The translations under genes were made by a program, and so were the position numbers. The notes under the pieces are model-generated. The model was not told the origin of the DNA and did not search any database. It saw only the letters and a program-made list of their open reading frames with translations. DNA of 6,696 nucleotides from an uncultured Lachnospiraceae bacterium (GTDB taxonomy: Bacteria; Bacillota; Clostridia; Lachnospirales; Lachnospiraceae): contig CACZQT010000182.1 of the NCBI GenBank assembly GCA_902783295.1, forward strand, positions 1 to 6,696, read 5' to 3'. Each line of letters opens with the position of its first letter. Positions within the stretch are counted from its first letter, which is position 1. This document shows positions 5,992-6,696 of the stretch, piece by piece.

Positions 5992-6696
5992 ATGTTATCG
6001 TTACAGGAAGAAATAGCCAGAAGACGTACTTTTGCCATTATATCCCACCCGGATGCGGGCAAAACCACCCTGACAGAGAAGTTTCTGCTTTACGGCGGAG
6101 CCATCAATCTGGCAGGATCCGTCAAGGGACGCAAAACAGCCCGTCATGCCGTATCGGACTGGATGGAAATCGAGAAGGAACGTGGTATTTCCGTGACTTC
6201 TTCGGTACTGCAGTTTCAGTATGACGGAAAGTGCATCAACATCCTGGATACGCCGGGGCATCAGGATTTCTCGGAAGATACCTACCGGACCCTGATGGCC
6301 GCAGATTCGGCGGTCATGGTTATTGACGGATCCAAAGGCGTGGAAGCCCAGACCATCAAGCTTTTCAAGGTCTGTGTCCTGCGCCATATTCCCATTTTTA
6401 CTTTCATCAATAAGATGGACCGGGAGGCGAGGGATCCCTTCGACCTGATGGATGAAATCGAAAACGTTCTGGGTATTGCCACCTGTCCCGTAAACTGGCC
6501 GATCGGCTCCGGAAAGAGCTTCAAAGGCGTTTACGACAGGAAGTCGCAGAAGATTGCCACCTTCCGGGCGGCGGACGCCGGCCAGCGGGAGGTCGAGACC
6601 AAAGAACTGGACTGGGAGAGCCCGGAGGCGGAAAGGGAGATCGGTCCCTTTGCGCTGCAGCAGCTGAAGGATGATGTAGAGCTTCTGGATGGGGCC
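5992..6696 (+). CDS. prfC: Peptide chain release factor 3, N-terminal part (runs off right edge)
   Basis: Translational GTPase that removes RF1/RF2 from the ribosome after peptide release. The first 235 codons are present with no stop; full RF3 is about 525-530 residues, so the rest lies beyond the window. The G domain is intact: RRRTFAIISHPDAGKTT (10-26, P-loop), SDWMEIEKERGISVT (55-69, switch I), DTPGHQDFSEDTYRTL (86-101, switch II) and NKMD (140-143). FSEDTYRTL, VKGR (44-47) and WPIGSGKSFKGVY (169-181) separate RF3 from EF-G and other relatives. The start MLSLQEEIARRRTF fits the family. It lies 12 bases after coaBC with its ribosome site across the coaBC stop, so it is probably transcribed from the coaBC promoter. 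No independent promoter was seen. Confidence 0.96.
   Translation, partial: MLSLQEEIARRRTFAIISHPDAGKTTLTEKFLLYGGAINLAGSVKGRKTARHAVSDWMEIEKERGISVTSSVLQFQYDGKCINILDTPGHQDFSEDTYRTLMAADSAVMVIDGSKGVEAQTIKLFKVCVLRHIPIFTFINKMDREARDPFDLMDEIENVLGIATCPVNWPIGSGKSFKGVYDRKSQKIATFRAADAGQREVETKELDWESPEAEREIGPFALQQLKDDVELLDGA

Noticed and set aside
5992..6696. prfC as a truncated pseudogene
   Set aside because: The frame is intact to the last base; the missing part is due to the window edge.

Overview
The window reads as ordinary chromosome from a moderately GC-rich Gram-positive anaerobe of the Clostridia, most likely Lachnospiraceae-like. This rests on protein character (a type III pantothenate kinase, a fused CoaBC, a low-GC-type RF3, a four-helix YdcF protein) and on strong purine-rich ribosome binding sites. 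It is an inference; no marker gene fixes the genus. I see no rRNA, tRNA, CRISPR array, insertion sequence or phage gene.

Layout. Left part (1-3625, + strand): a saccharopine dehydrogenase-family oxidoreductase whose start lies at or just beyond the left edge; a 150-base gap with a perfect 14-bp inverted repeat; a MATE-family multidrug/cation antiporter; and a membrane-anchored YdcF/DUF218 protein whose ribosome binding site overlaps the MATE stop codon, so those two are probably co-transcribed. Centre (3626-4785): a strong hairpin separates ydcF from the convergent coaX gene on the minus strand and overlaps the coaX stop codon. Between coaX and coaBC lies a 334-base divergent control region. 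It holds a good extended -10 promoter for coaBC, a weaker candidate promoter for coaX with an overlapping -35, a small palindrome at the overlap, and a coaBC leader of about 210 bases with two clear stem-loops. Right part (4786-6696, + strand): coaBC, then prfC (release factor 3) 12 bases later. prfC runs off the right edge, so only its first 235 codons are seen.

Function. coaX and coaBC encode the first three steps from pantothenate to coenzyme A: CoaX phosphorylates pantothenate, CoaB joins cysteine, CoaC decarboxylates to 4'-phosphopantetheine. Their divergence from one short region would allow joint control. prfC looks translationally linked to coaBC, though its role (recycling of release factors in translation termination) is unrelated. 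The oxidoreductase, MATE pump and YdcF protein have clear families but no substrate that can be read from sequence.

I found no convincing new multi-gene system. The most interesting part is the coaX/coaBC intergenic region and its structured leader, which match no riboswitch class I could recognise by eye.
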